A stretch of 34,696 nucleotides of DNA, taken from assembly GCA_009885845.1 (NCBI GenBank), contig VFJW01000119.1, forward strand, positions 1 to 34,696. Direction: 5' to 3'. This DNA comes from Geobacter sp. Lineage in GTDB: Bacteria; Desulfobacterota; Desulfuromonadia; Geobacterales; Pseudopelobacteraceae. The notes under the pieces were generated by a model. That model saw only the letters and a list, made by a program, of their open reading frames with translations. It was not told the DNA's origin and did no database searches. The translations under genes and the position numbers were made by a program. Positions 1 through 9,800 of this stretch are shown one piece after another; within the stretch, counting starts at the first letter, position 1, and each line of letters starts with the position of its first letter.

Positions 1-246
1 AAAGTGTATGGAACGCCAAAAGAGACCATTAACTCCATGCTCCGCGACTTTGTTGCCATGCCGGGTGTCGAGGTATGCCAGCAAACCGATTTTGGCGCCG
101 TGCTCTCGTTGTGGCCGTCAAAGATTGCGGATTTTGGTGATGCACTGATTGCTGCAACGGGAAAGGCGATGAAGGGTGCTGCCATCGTCACGTTTGATGT
201 GAAGTTTAAATCTGCGTTGAAGAAACTTGGGCTGGATTCATTGTAA
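1..246 (+). CDS. PIN-domain protein, C-terminal part (cut by window edge)
   Basis: The reading frame is open from the first base of the window and ends at a TAA. The GTG at position 4 is probably internal. The roughly 81 visible residues look like the C-terminal half of a PIN-domain RNase of the VapC type. The segment FGDALIAATGKAMKGAAIVTFD carries the usual acidic residue before the final helix and the VTFD strand that ends the PIN active site. The N-terminal catalytic aspartate would lie upstream of the window, so activity cannot be judged. Its antitoxin, if any, would also be upstream. It is followed by a REP-like hairpin and other TA genes. The family call is fairly good; the toxin role is inferred. 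Confidence 0.6.
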   Translation, partial: KVYGTPKETINSMLRDFVAMPGVEVCQQTDFGAVLSLWPSKIADFGDALIAATGKAMKGAAIVTFDVKFKSALKKLGLDSL

Positions 247-313
247 CTATTCGGCTACGTCCGGTCCGCTCTGCCTTTAAAATAACTAATCAGTCAGTCA
301 TTGTCAGAAGGAA

Positions 314-365
314 GAACGTAGGGACGTTCCCCCAATTGATTATTAGTACGGGGACGTCCCTGTTC
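314..365. repeat. REP-like imperfect hairpin
   Basis: The two arms read GAACGTAGGGACGTTCCCC and GGGGACGTCCCTGTTC, separated by an A/T-rich loop. They pair with a one-base bulge, and each arm is itself close to palindromic (GGGACGTCCC is a perfect palindrome). It sits between the convergent PIN and hicA 3' ends, so it could act as a bidirectional terminator or be a REP-type dispersed repeat. There is no clear U-tract. Confidence 0.55.
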
Positions 366-549
366 ATTCATCCGGTATTTGAAGGTCACGACAAATCTTT
401 TTTGCCAGAAAATCATTTATTTCCCGGTGTCGGGGAACGGCAGATGAACGTTGTTTTTCACGATTGATGTAGACAGAATGATTGCCACCTTCTCGAAACA
501 ATTCACAACCATGAGACAACAAATAGCGAATCAGATCAATCCGTTTCAT
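364..549 (-). CDS. hicA: HicA-family mRNA interferase toxin
   Basis: This 61-residue protein matches the short HicA toxin fold, a dsRBD-like ribonuclease that cleaves mRNA. MKRIDLIRYLLSHGCELFR is the typical first helix and strand. GGNHSVYI carries the catalytic histidine, H24. A helical end, INDFLAKKICRDLQI, follows. Its ATG overlaps the stop of the upstream hicB by 4 bases (ATGA), so the two are translationally coupled. The order hicB then hicA is the less common one. The gene ends inside the right arm of the REP-like hairpin. Toxicity is known for the family but is not shown here. Confidence 0.85.
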   Translation of the reverse strand: MKRIDLIRYLLSHGCELFREGGNHSVYINREKQRSSAVPRHREINDFLAKKICRDLQIPDE

Positions 550-761
550 GCTGCAAGCAGAAACGGTTCTCTGATAATATCCAATCCTTTGATACGTTCC
601 TCGGCAAGGTAACGGTTTGCCTCCATCACCATTTCAACCGCCTCCACCAAGTTGGCGCGAGCCTCCTCAAGTGTTTTACCCTGGGTGTTCGCGCCAGGCA
701 ACTCTTCAATGAAAGCAATATATCCTTCGACAACTTTTTGATAAACTGCAGTAAGTGGCAT
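546..761 (-). CDS. hicB: HicB-family antitoxin (short form)
   Basis: The 71 residues form the partial-RNase-H-like HicB domain. YQKVVEGYIAFIEELPGANTQGKTLEEARANLVEAVEMV is split here only by normal loops and shows the conserved ELPG..QG.TLEEA pattern. It should bind and neutralise the HicA encoded directly downstream. There is no C-terminal HTH or ribbon-helix-helix domain, so this short form may lack an obvious DNA-binding part; autoregulation would then need another mechanism. A Shine-Dalgarno AAGGGG lies six bases before the ATG. Confidence 0.85.
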   Translation of the reverse strand: MPLTAVYQKVVEGYIAFIEELPGANTQGKTLEEARANLVEAVEMVMEANRYLAEERIKGLDIIREPFLLAA

Positions 762-815
762 TTTGCACCCCTTTAATATTGTTAAGTCTATTTATACAAT
801 CAGCCAAACCGGCTG

Positions 816-1025
816 TTACCACTCATCGCGTATGCTCCGCTGAGCTGCGACTGCGTCCCCTTTCCAGGAGAGACCGCCGCAAAGATCGGCAAAGTTGTAT
901 TTTGTCGTCGGTGTTTTACTTGTCTTTCCCCGACGGGAAAGCAGGAATTGATAGAAGTCCCGCACCTCGCGTCGTGATGTCGGGGGAAGTGGTGAAAGAT
1001 CAAGTTGATTGGTCATTGCAGTCAT
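816..1025 (-). CDS. DUF2281-type antitoxin, orphan
   Basis: The 69-residue protein has the pattern of short VapB/DUF2281-like antitoxins. A segment with LPPTSRREVRDFYQFLL near residues 14-30 is followed by a basic stretch and the C-terminal FADLCGGLSWKGDAVAAQRS, ending in RDEW. That tail is the toxin-binding part in relatives, which usually precede a PIN toxin gene. Here the next gene downstream is hicB and no PIN gene follows, so it looks orphaned. The start is supported by GAGGGG six bases before the ATG. A TATAAT at 1038-1043 could be its -10 box. Two other overlapping frames here look non-coding. Confidence 0.65.
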   Translation of the reverse strand: MTAMTNQLDLSPLPPTSRREVRDFYQFLLSRRGKTSKTPTTKYNFADLCGGLSWKGDAVAAQRSIRDEW

Positions 1026-1073
1026 AAATTGCCCCTCATTATAAACTCATGCGACATGCCACAAGGAGCCCCG

Positions 1074-2030
1074 TCATTCAGCAATCCGTGTCATCGCCCT
1101 GAATTTTTTGTATCGCCCTTCAACAAGATCGTCACCGGAAAGCCTGTTCAGCTCGGCAAGGTTGCGGGCAATCGCCTCTTTCATGTTCCTGGCGGTGGCT
1201 TCGTGGTCGCGGTGGGCACCGCCGACCGGTTCCTTGATGATCTCGTCGATAACACCCAGCTTAATAATGTCCTTTGCTGTCGGTTTGAGTGCCTCTGCGG
1301 CCTGGGCACCTTTCGTGCCGTCCGACCAGAGAATAGCGGCACACCCTTCCGGAGAGATGACGGCATACACGGAATGTTCCAGCATCAAAATCCGATCACC
1401 GACAGCGATAGCCAGCGCCCCCCCCGATCCTCCTTCACCGGTGATACAGACGATAATCGGAGTGCGAAGGCTTGCCATCTCACGCAGATTGCGGGCAATT
1501 GCTTCAGCCTGGCCACGCTCTTCAGCGCCAATGCCGGGGTATGCTCCGGGGGTGTCGACAAAGGTGATCACCGGCAGCTTGAACTGTTCAGCCATCTGCA
1601 TCAGGCGGAGCGCCTTGCGGTATCCTTCCGGATTCGGCATGCCGAAGTTGCGGTAGACCTTCTCTTTGGTATCGCGCCCCTTCTGATGTCCGATAACCAT
1701 CACCGGCTGACCGTCGAAGCGTGCCAGACCGCCGACGATCGCGTGATCATCGCCATAGTTCCGGTCGCCATGCAGTTCGACAAACTCGGTGAACATGAGG
1801 TTTATATAGTCCTGGGTAAAGGGGCGATTGATGTGGCGGGCCACCTGTGCGGTCTGCCATCGGGACAGGTTGGCGAATATATCGGCGCGCATTTCCTCAA
1901 CCCGCTCCTCAAGAGCGGTCACATCGGCGGAAATATCCAGACCTCCACCGGCCAGAGCATTCAACTCCTCAATTTTCTTTTCCAGCTCAACAATCGGTTT
2001 TTCAAATTCAAGATAAAACGGAGTAGCCAT
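1074..2030 (-). CDS. accA: Acetyl-CoA carboxylase carboxyltransferase, alpha subunit
   Basis: AccA pairs with AccD to move the carboxyl group from biotin to acetyl-CoA, giving malonyl-CoA for fatty acid synthesis in the cytoplasm. At 318 residues it has the usual length. It opens with the family's coiled segment ([18 protein letters not shown]) and has the crotonase-like core: [35 protein letters not shown] and the late [14 protein letters not shown]. The start has GAGGT seven bases upstream. It lies downstream of dnaE on the same strand, a common pairing, but 169 bases containing an inverted repeat element separate them, so coupling is not certain. Confidence 0.97.
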   Translation of the reverse strand: MATPFYLEFEKPIVELEKKIEELNALAGGGLDISADVTALEERVEEMRADIFANLSRWQTAQVARHINRPFTQDYINLMFTEFVELHGDRNYGDDHAIVGGLARFDGQPVMVIGHQKGRDTKEKVYRNFGMPNPEGYRKALRLMQMAEQFKLPVITFVDTPGAYPGIGAEERGQAEAIARNLREMASLRTPIIVCITGEGGSGGALAIAVGDRILMLEHSVYAVISPEGCAAILWSDGTKGAQAAEALKPTAKDIIKLGVIDEIIKEPVGGAHRDHEATARNMKEAIARNLAELNRLSGDDLVEGRYKKFRAMTRIAE

Positions 2031-2056
2031 GGAATATACCTCACTTCATATTTTCT

Positions 2057-2181
2057 AACACAGAGACACAGCCAAAAGTAGGCGCTTCTAAGCGAGAACA
2101 CAGAGTATTGAAAAACGAAAAGGCAGGGGTAACTCCCTTTAATTTTCATGTTTTCTCGGTGTCCTCTGTGACTCTGTGTTT
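2057..2181. repeat. ACACAGAG-type inverted repeat element, copy 1
   Basis: AACACAGAGACACAG at 2057-2071 is inverted as CTCTGTGACTCTGTGTT at 2164-2180. A further ACACAGAG lies at 2098-2105. The arms enclose about 90 bases of unrelated sequence between dnaE and accA. The same arm sequence forms a second, larger element at 30786-30958. No open reading frame is present, so it is a non-coding dispersed or structural repeat. Confidence 0.75.
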
Positions 2182-2199
2182 AAATGGCTTCAGATTCTG

Positions 2200-5100
2200 T
2201 TATTCAAAAGTGGCGGCATTATACCCTAACAGTCGCTCCACTTCCAGCCTTAAATCATCACTTGCCGCCACGTTCATTCCCGCCTGCAACGGCATGGTAG
2301 TGCGACTCCGCCCCGGTATCAGGAACTGGACGCAGGTTGGCACAGCTCCGGGGTGTCGTTCGATAACCTCTTTGAGAAGGGTGATCTGTTCGGCGGATGT
2401 TTGATCAATACGCAGGTTGAAAGATACTTTTCTGGTCGTCTGGGCTCTGGCTTCCGAGAGCAGTTTGATCTGTCCTGCCGGACCGCGGTCGCGCTGGAAC
2501 TTCCTGCCGTTATTCTCCTCGCCACCCTTCATGATCAGTACCTTGCACCCTTTTTCCCCCTTTTCCAGCTTGCCGATCACCAGCAGCGGGTCATCAGATT
2601 TCAGCAGAGCGGAGGTGGATACGTAGATGTCGGAAAAGACCGTGATCTCAACAGAACCGGTCAGATCCTCGATAGTCACAAATCCCATCCGGTCACCCTT
2701 TTTGGTCGTAATCTCCTTGAAGGCGGAGACGATTCCGCAGATTCGAATCTCGCTACCTTCAGGCATTTCCACCATACTGGCAATGTCGGTGTTGGTCAGA
2801 CGTTTGATGTCGTCGATGTAACGATCCAACGGGTGACCGGTAATCAAAAATCCGAGAGCTTCTTTTTCATACGCCAGCTTCTCCTTGTCATGCCATTCGG
2901 GGGTGTCAGGCAACTTCATGCCGCCGGTCGCATTGCCCCGTGACACCTCCTCGGCTCCGAACAATGAAACCTGGGCACTTGCCTTTTCTTCCTGGATTTT
3001 CTGACCATAACTTGAAGCGGTCTCCAGTCCTTCCATCTGGGAGGAACGGGTTGCTCCGGTAGAGTCAAAAGCGCCGCACTTGATCAATGATTCGATCACC
3101 CGTTTGTTGACTCTCCGCAGGTCAACCCGTTCACAGAAATCGTACAGAGTATTGAACGGGCCTTCCATGCGTGCTTCCAGAATGGCCTCGATTGCACCGG
3201 AGCCGACATTTTTCACCGCTCCCAGTCCAAAGCGCATCGATGTTCCAACGACAGTGAAGGAGAGTCCGGAGGTGTTGATATCCGGAGGCAGTACCTCGAT
3301 GCCCTGTTCGCGGCAATCGCTGATATTTTTGACAACTTTGTCGGTATTGTCCATGTCGCAGGTCAAAAGAGCAGCCATGAACTCGACCGGATAATGAGCC
3401 TTCAGATAGGCGGTCTGATACGCGATCAGAGCATAGGCGGCAGAGTGGGATTTGTTGAAGCCGTACGCGGCGAATTTTGCCATCAGATCGAAAATCGCCC
3501 CGGCTTTTTTTTGATCGACTCCCTGTTGTGCCGCACCTGCAAGAAAGGGGACTTTTTCCTTGTCCATGACCGCCGCATCTTTTTTTCCCATCGCGCGGCG
3601 AAGAAGATCAGCCTGTCCCAGGGAATAGCCGGCCAGCGATCGGGCAATCTGCATGACCTGCTCCTGATAGACAATAACCCCGTAGGTGTCCTTCAGGATC
3701 GGTTCAAGCTGTGGCAGCTCATATACAACCTGCTGGCGACCATGCTTGCATTCGATGAAATCCTTGACCATGCCGGATTCAAGCGGACCGGGGCGGTAGA
3801 GGGCGCAGGCGGCAATCACGTCCTCGAAACAGGAAGGCTTGAGCTTGACGAGCATCTCCTTGATGCCGGTGGATTCAAGCTGGAAAACCCCGGTAGTGTT
3901 ACCGGCGGAGATCAGATCATAGCTGGCCTGGTCGTCGTCACGCAGCGTGGTGATGTCGAAAAGCGGCTCGTTCACTCGCACCAGTTTAACGGCGTTTTCG
4001 ATCACGGTCAGATTTTTCAGTCCCAGAAAGTCAAATTTGACCAGGCCGACCAGTTCGACATATTTCATTGAGTACTGGGTATTAATCGAGCCGGTTTTCT
4101 GATCCTTGTAGAGCGGCAAAAACTCCTCGAGCGGTTCCGGTGCTACCACGACCGCAGCGGCGTGGGTCGAAGCATGCCGTGTCAGCCCCTCCAGGCAGAG
4201 GGCGGTGTCCAGAAGCATTTTGACCTGAGGGTCGGCAGCTGACATTTCGCCCAGTTGCGGTTCCTTTTGCAGCGCATCTTTCAGGGTAATGTTCAAGTCG
4301 TCCGGGATCAGTTTGGCTATCCGGTCGACATCACCGTACGACATGTTAAGTGCCCGTCCGACATCCCGTATGGCGGCTTTGGCTTTCATGGTGCCGAATG
4401 TAATGATCTGGCAGACACGGTCGCGACCGTACTTCTCGACCATGTACTGGATGACTTCGCCGCGTCGATCCTGACAAAAGTCGACGTCGATATCAGGCAT
4501 GGAGATACGTTCCGGGTTGAGAAAACGTTCGAACAGCAGGTTGTAGGGGAGCGGGTCAAGATCGGTGATCGAGATGCAATATGCAACCAGCGAACCGGCT
4601 GCCGAACCCCTGCCCGGACCGACCGGAATGCCGCGATCCTTGGCCCAGCGGATAAAGTCGGAGACGATCAGAAAATAGGCGGGAAATTTCATGTCGCTGA
4701 TACAATCCAGCTCAATTTCCAGACGGTCGAAGTAGCCCTGCTGCTGCTCCAGGGTCATGTCGGGATATTTGGCCAGAATGGTTATCATCCGCTCCTTGAG
4801 TCCGGTTGTTGCAAGTTCCCGCAGCATATCGTCATGATTCTGCCCTGCGGGGGGGTCAAAGTGCGGGAAGTAGTAGGTTTTGCCATCCACCGCCAGTTCG
4901 AGATTACAGCGTTCGGCAATTGCAAGCGTATTGCTGATTGCCTCCGGTGCGTAGGAAAAAGCCTGTGACATCTCATCCGGCGACTTGACGTAGAACTCGT
5001 CAACCGAAAATTTCATATGAGTCGGGTCTTCCATGGTCTTGCCGGTCTGGATGCAGAGCAATACCTCGTGAGCACGGGCGTCCTCACGGTTCAGGTAGTG

Positions 5101-5754
5101 GCAGTCATTGGTTGCCACCAGCGGCAGCTTCAGTTCAGCCGCCACATCCATCAGACGTTTATTGACAACATCCTGTTCCGGGATGGTGTTTTCCTGCAGC
5201 TCGATATAGTAGCGGTCGGGGAACAGTTCGCTGTACCAGCGGGCGGTGGCGACGGCATCTTCCATTCTGCCGCGGCCGCACTGCATGGCCACTTCTCCTT
5301 TGAGGCAGGCGGACATTGCAATCAGCCCCTCGGAGTGCCCGGCAAGAAGTTCGCGGTCGATGCGGGGGCGGTAGTAAAAGCCCTCTTTGTAACCGGCCGA
5401 GGTCAGGTAGGAAAGATTCTTGTATCCCTGCATGTTCTCACAGAGCAGGATCAGATGATAGGCAGCTTCAGAGATGCCTTTGGCGTCCCGTGAAAAACGT
5501 GAATCGGGGGCCAGATACAGTTCGCAACCGATAATCGGCTTAACGCCTGCCTTTTTACATGCAAGATAAAACTCCGCTGCTCCGAACATGTTGCCATGGT
5601 CGGTAATCGCAATTGCCGGAGCATTATGTTCTTTGGCCTTAGCGATCAGGTCATCAAAGCGGATAGCACCGTCGAGGAGCGAATATTGGCTGTGGAGATG
5701 GAGGTGGACGAATTGGGAAGATGGGTAGTTTTCTATGTTAGCGGGTGTTTCCAT
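2200..5754 (-). CDS. dnaE: DNA polymerase III alpha subunit
   Basis: This is the replicative polymerase subunit. The 1184-residue product has, in order, an N-terminal PHP domain (HLHLHSQYS at residues 17-25, TDHGNMFG), the C-family polymerase core, helix-hairpin-helix and beta-clamp-binding regions, and a C-terminal OB fold beginning ICGIVSAFKEI. The catalytic aspartates are visible in PDIDVDF (about D421, D423). GPGRGSAAGSLVAY and the fingers segment YQEQVMQIARSLAGYSLGQA are intact. The frame is open further upstream, but the ATG at 5754 is chosen because GGAGG lies nine bases before it and a good promoter occupies 5788-5817. Confidence 0.98.
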   Translation of the reverse strand: METPANIENYPSSQFVHLHLHSQYSLLDGAIRFDDLIAKAKEHNAPAIAITDHGNMFGAAEFYLACKKAGVKPIIGCELYLAPDSRFSRDAKGISEAAYHLILLCENMQGYKNLSYLTSAGYKEGFYYRPRIDRELLAGHSEGLIAMSACLKGEVAMQCGRGRMEDAVATARWYSELFPDRYYIELQENTIPEQDVVNKRLMDVAAELKLPLVATNDCHYLNREDARAHEVLLCIQTGKTMEDPTHMKFSVDEFYVKSPDEMSQAFSYAPEAISNTLAIAERCNLELAVDGKTYYFPHFDPPAGQNHDDMLRELATTGLKERMITILAKYPDMTLEQQQGYFDRLEIELDCISDMKFPAYFLIVSDFIRWAKDRGIPVGPGRGSAAGSLVAYCISITDLDPLPYNLLFERFLNPERISMPDIDVDFCQDRRGEVIQYMVEKYGRDRVCQIITFGTMKAKAAIRDVGRALNMSYGDVDRIAKLIPDDLNITLKDALQKEPQLGEMSAADPQVKMLLDTALCLEGLTRHASTHAAAVVVAPEPLEEFLPLYKDQKTGSINTQYSMKYVELVGLVKFDFLGLKNLTVIENAVKLVRVNEPLFDITTLRDDDQASYDLISAGNTTGVFQLESTGIKEMLVKLKPSCFEDVIAACALYRPGPLESGMVKDFIECKHGRQQVVYELPQLEPILKDTYGVIVYQEQVMQIARSLAGYSLGQADLLRRAMGKKDAAVMDKEKVPFLAGAAQQGVDQKKAGAIFDLMAKFAAYGFNKSHSAAYALIAYQTAYLKAHYPVEFMAALLTCDMDNTDKVVKNISDCREQGIEVLPPDINTSGLSFTVVGTSMRFGLGAVKNVGSGAIEAILEARMEGPFNTLYDFCERVDLRRVNKRVIESLIKCGAFDSTGATRSSQMEGLETASSYGQKIQEEKASAQVSLFGAEEVSRGNATGGMKLPDTPEWHDKEKLAYEKEALGFLITGHPLDRYIDDIKRLTNTDIASMVEMPEGSEIRICGIVSAFKEITTKKGDRMGFVTIEDLTGSVEITVFSDIYVSTSALLKSDDPLLVIGKLEKGEKGCKVLIMKGGEENNGRKFQRDRGPAGQIKLLSEARAQTTRKVSFNLRIDQTSAEQITLLKEVIERHPGAVPTCVQFLIPGRSRTTMPLQAGMNVAASDDLRLEVERLLGYNAATFE

Positions 5755-5787
5755 GGGGTACTGCCTCCGGTGAATCAATGAAGCGAA

Positions 5788-5817
5788 ATTATGCATTATA
5801 GCAAGATGTGGTGTCAA
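5788..5817 (-). promoter_or_regulatory. Sigma70-type promoter for dnaE
   Basis: On the minus strand a perfect TTGACA (5812-5817) is followed after 18 bases by CATAAT (5788-5793). Transcription would start about 25-30 bases before the dnaE ATG. The site excludes the longer open frame as the true start. Confidence 0.6.
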
Positions 5818-5901
5818 GAAAAGGGTAGGGAGGCTGTATTTTGTGGGTAGAGGTGAGTAGTTGTTCTATATCTCAGCCGTAACTTCAATGTAGAAGTGTA
5901 T

Positions 5902-6303
5902 TCAGCTCAACCAGTTAGCAATCAGCAATTCCGGAACATGTTCAAAATGCTTCGTATTATTCGTAACAAGAGTGGCTTTACGGCTTCTGGCATGAGCTGC
6001 TATCAGCATATCCATACTACCGGTGGGGGTGCCGTTTTTCTCAAGTGATGTTCTGATTGAACCATAATGATTCGCTGCCAACTCATCCCATGAAATAATT
6101 TTGAGCCGGGACGTGAAATCATCAATCTCTCGACGAATTGCTATGCCCTTTGGGTGCCGAGCTGCTCCATAGTAGAGTTCAGCCAGTACAATCGAGGAAA
6201 TTGCCAGCAGGTCAGCGCCAATTTCATCGAACCGTTCTTTGACGGATAAAGGATGATTTTTGAGAATGTAGCTACAGATGTTTGTATCGAGCATATACAA
6301 CAT
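5902..6303 (-). CDS. vapC: VapC-family PIN ribonuclease toxin
   Basis: The 133-residue PIN domain has all the usual active-site residues. D6 lies in MLYMLDTNICSYI, E42 in SSIVLAELYYGA, D98 in GSMDMLIAAHA, and LVTNNTKHF follows at 112-120. VapC toxins are Mg-dependent RNases that mostly cut tRNA or rRNA; the target here is unknown. It starts one base into the stop region of vapB, so the pair is co-translated. TGSMDMLIAAHA with a C-terminal NWLS is typical of the VapC group paired with AbrB-like VapB. Confidence 0.93.
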   Translation of the reverse strand: MLYMLDTNICSYILKNHPLSVKERFDEIGADLLAISSIVLAELYYGAARHPKGIAIRREIDDFTSRLKIISWDELAANHYGSIRTSLEKNGTPTGSMDMLIAAHARSRKATLVTNNTKHFEHVPELLIANWLS

Positions 6304-6533
6304 CAGAAAAGGTCCCTGTCTTCAGGAGAAGTGTCTTGACGGTCACTCAGGAAATCAACCGGCACTTTTGAATCACGTGAAAAAAAATCATCCCACCCGC
6401 ATGGTTTGGGGCGAAGTGTAACGGTATCCCCATGTTTCTCGATAATTACTTCCCGTCCTGAAAAACGGAATTCAGCAGGCAGGCGAATTGCCTGACTTCT
6501 GCCGTTCATGAATATCTTTGCCGTGTGTGACAT
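6303..6533 (-). CDS. vapB: VapB-family AbrB-like antitoxin
   Basis: The N-terminal part, TAKIFMNGRSQAIRLPAEFRF, is the swapped-hairpin AbrB/MazE DNA-binding domain typical of VapB (written here in its 21-residue family frame, residues 3-23 without further sequence). The acidic C-terminal tail (SPEDRDLF) would cover VapC. ATG at 6533 is chosen over the GTG at 6542 because AGGAGG lies eight bases upstream of it. A 17-base palindrome at 6551-6567, overlapping the -10 box, is the likely operator through which the VapBC complex represses itself. Confidence 0.9.
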   Translation of the reverse strand: MSHTAKIFMNGRSQAIRLPAEFRFSGREVIIEKHGDTVTLRPKPCGWDDFFSRDSKVPVDFLSDRQDTSPEDRDLF

Positions 6534-6550
6534 GGTAACCACCTCCTGAT

Positions 6551-6567
6551 ATATACCAATAGTATAT
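6551..6567. promoter_or_regulatory. Putative VapB operator (palindrome)
   Basis: ATATAC-CAATA-GTATAT is a perfect 6+6 palindrome with a 5-base centre. It lies between the vapB Shine-Dalgarno sequence and the -35 box and overlaps the -10 box, the usual place for AbrB-like antitoxin binding. Confidence 0.55.
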
Positions 6568-6587
6568 TACAGACATGGACTTGGCAA
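6559..6587 (-). promoter_or_regulatory. Putative vapBC promoter
   Basis: On the minus strand TTGCCA (6582-6587) and TACTAT (6559-6564) are 17 bases apart. The -10 box overlaps the palindromic operator. Confidence 0.5.
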
Positions 6588-6805
6588 GAGAGAAGTTTGT
6601 ATTGGAAATTTGCATGTAGATGCCTCGAAAGAAAAGTCTATTTCACTTTAAACGTCACTTTCTTCACCTATCACGCTATCGACATGCTACCATAATAGCT
6701 CAATTAAACAGTCGCAACTAAAATTGTTATTCAAACATTTTTCCTCTTTTCCACACTATTTTTCTCTGCTATAAGCATCGGTCAAACAATGTACCGGAGG
6801 GTTTC

Positions 6806-9800
6806 ATGTCAAAGTCATTCGGCGTCTGTCTTGGCGCCAGTACGATAAGTATTGCAGAGCGAACTGATACTGGTGTGGTTTATTCGCGGATAACCCATGA
6901 CGGCAGGGTTATGGGGGTTCTGGATGAATTCTTTGACACAGCCCTGCCGGCTAACATCGGTTTTACAGGCAGAAAATTCAAAAAACTGATTACGATTCCT
7001 ACCGTTTCCGAACCGGAAGCGGTTGAACTTGCCTACCGGCAGATACGACCATCTTATCCGGATATTGACTGTATTGTTTCGGCGGGGGGGGAAACCTTTC
7101 TGGTTTATATGCTCGACAGCAAGGGAAATATCCGCGGAGTCCATACCGGCAACAAGTGTGCGTCAGGAACCGGAGAATTTTTCTTTCAGCAGATCAAGCG
7201 AATGGAGTTGGGGATTGAGGAGGCTGTTGAACGTGCCGCCGGTTCAGAATCGTATCCGGTGGCAGGAAGATGCTCGGTTTTCTGCAAGAGCGACTGTACT
7301 CATGCGCTTAACAAAGGAAGGGACAAGGGAGAGGTTGCGGCGGGACTCTGCCGGATGATGGCGGGCAAGATCATCGAGCTATTACAGAAAGCCCAGGCGA
7401 AAAAAATCCTGATGATCGGCGGTGTCTGCAGCAACCGGGTCGTGCTCGATTATATCAGAGAATCATATCCGGACACTGTTGTACCTTCCGAAGCGCTTGG
7501 TTTTGAAGCTCTCGGGGCGCTGCTCTGGGCAGAAGAACATGGCATTGTTGTTACTGACAGGGAGGCGCTGATTTCAGCAGCATATCACTCTTTTCCGACC
7601 TTTCCGGCACTGAAAGAGGCGGGAACCGGTGTTACGTTCAAATCTGCGCCACGAGGTGAATTTTACGAAGGAGAATACGTCTGCGGACTCGATGTCGGCA
7701 GTACCACCACCAAGGCGGTGCTGCTCCGGACGGACACTATGGCCATCACGGCCAGTGTGTATCTGCGCACCAACGGCGATCCGATTGCTGCAAGCCGTGA
7801 ATGTTATCGTCAGATACTTGCCCAGGTGCCTGCCGGGGCGGCTCTCGCAATTACCGGTCTCGGAGTCACCGGCAGCGGCCGACAAATTGCCGGACTCCAT
7901 TCGTTAAGCGAAGGGGTTATCAATGAGATCGTGGCGCACGCAACTGCTGCGGTTCATTTTGATCCGGAAGTGGAAACAATATTCGAAATCGGCGGGCAGG
8001 ACGCCAAGTACACCTCCATAACCAATCGGGTTGCCAGCGATTACGCCATGAATGAAGCCTGTTCGGCCGGTACCGGTTCTTTTCTCGAAGAGGCATGCAG
8101 TGAGTCACTCGGTATTAAAACGGTTGAGATCGCAGGCATCGCCTTTGAATCCACCGCTCCCCCCAATTTCAATGACCAGTGTGCGGCCTTCATCAGCAGC
8201 GACATCAAGACAGCCGTTCAGGAAGGTGTGGCCAGAGAGGATATCGTCGCAGGTCTGGTCTATTCCATCTGTCAGAATTATCTGAACCGGGTCAAGGGTA
8301 ACCGGCCGGTAGGGAGAAAAATCTTCATGCAGGGGGGCGTCTGTTATAACAGTGCTGTTCCTGCTGCAATGGCACAGCTCTGCGGCCAGGAAATCATCGT
8401 TCCACCGGAACCGGGTTTGATGGGTGCATTCGGTGCCGCACTTGAGGTGTACCGGAAAATTGAGAGGGGTCTCCTGCAGCGACAGGTTTTTGATCTGACA
8501 GAACTGGCTACCCGTGAGGTCGAGTACAAAGAGCCGTTTGTCTGTGCCGGCGGTGTCGAAAAGTGTGACCGGAAATGCTCTGTCGCACGGATCACCGTAA
8601 AGGGGAAAACGTATCCCTTCGGCGGAGCATGCAATAAATATTACAACATCATCGGCAACAAAAACGCATATGACACGAATGAGTTTGATCTTGTCAGACT
8701 CCATGAAGAGCTGGTCTACCGGAAGTACACACCTGCTCCGCTCAACAATGGAGGGGTCAGGGTCGGCATCCCGGCATCGCTGTTCTCCAATACTTTTTAT
8801 CCGCTCTATGCCCACTTTTTTGCCAATCTCGGGGCTGAGGTGATTCTCGGCGACACTCTTGATCCGCGTGGTATGGAGGCGATCGGTGCCCCGTTCTGTT
8901 ATCCGGTTGTGCTCAGTCACGGCCTGACTGGGGGACTTCTTCAGAAAGAGCTGGATTATCTGTTCATTCCCCATGTTCTCAGCTCAGCTGTTGAAAGCGG
9001 CGATGAAGCCAGCTGTACCTGCCCGTTTGTCCAGGCGGAACCGTATTACCTGAAGGCTGCATTCCATGAACAACTGGCGCCCCGGCTGATTACGGCGGTG
9101 CTCACTTTTGACGACCACAAAAAGCTCCGGAAAGCTTTTGCCGGAATCGGCAGGCAGTTCGGTGTCTCCGCCCGCGCGGCAGGTCGCGCCTTTGACGATG
9201 CCTGGAGAGTTTTGCTGGCGATGCGGTCCGAAATGAGAGAAATTGGCGCGCGTTTTATTGCCGGTCTCTCCGAGAATGAAACGGCAGTAGTGCTGTTCGG
9301 CCGCTCTTACAATGCCTTCAACCGTCATGGCAACATGGGGATTCCGCATAAATTTGCTACACGCGGCACGAAGATCATCCCGCACGACTTCCTGCCGCTG
9401 AATGATTCTCAAGGTGACACGGTTGAGTGGATGTACTGGACATCGGGTCAGGGAATCCTCTCCGGCGCGACGTATATTCTTGATAAGCCGAATCTGTACG
9501 GCGTCTATATCACCAATTTCAGCTGCGGTCCCGATTCATTCATTACCGGATACTTCCGCAACATCATGGGACAGAAACCGTCTCTGACTCTGGAACTTGA
9601 TGCCCATACGGCAGATGCCGGGGTCGATACCCGGATTGAAGCGTTTCTTGATGTAGTCAGAGGGTATCGTGAGTTGAACCTGCCGCGACCGGTTGAGGAT
9701 ACGTTCGTGCCGTCTGAACTGCTCAGCAGAAAGAGCGGCATGTTTGTCCGGACAGGTAACGGGAAGGAATACCCGTTGACCGATCCGAAAGTCACGGTAT

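Noticed and set aside
1005-2081. Plus-strand frame (358 codons) opposite accA
   Set aside because: accA is certain on the other strand; the translated product has low-complexity, non-family sequence.
5755-5817. Longer dnaE start at 5817
   Set aside because: The extension overlaps the TTGACA/CATAAT promoter and has no Shine-Dalgarno, whereas the ATG at 5754 has GGAGG at good spacing and matches the usual N-terminus.
8105-8974. Minus-strand frame (289 codons) opposite the activase
   Set aside because: Shadow of the activase coding sequence with no domain signal.
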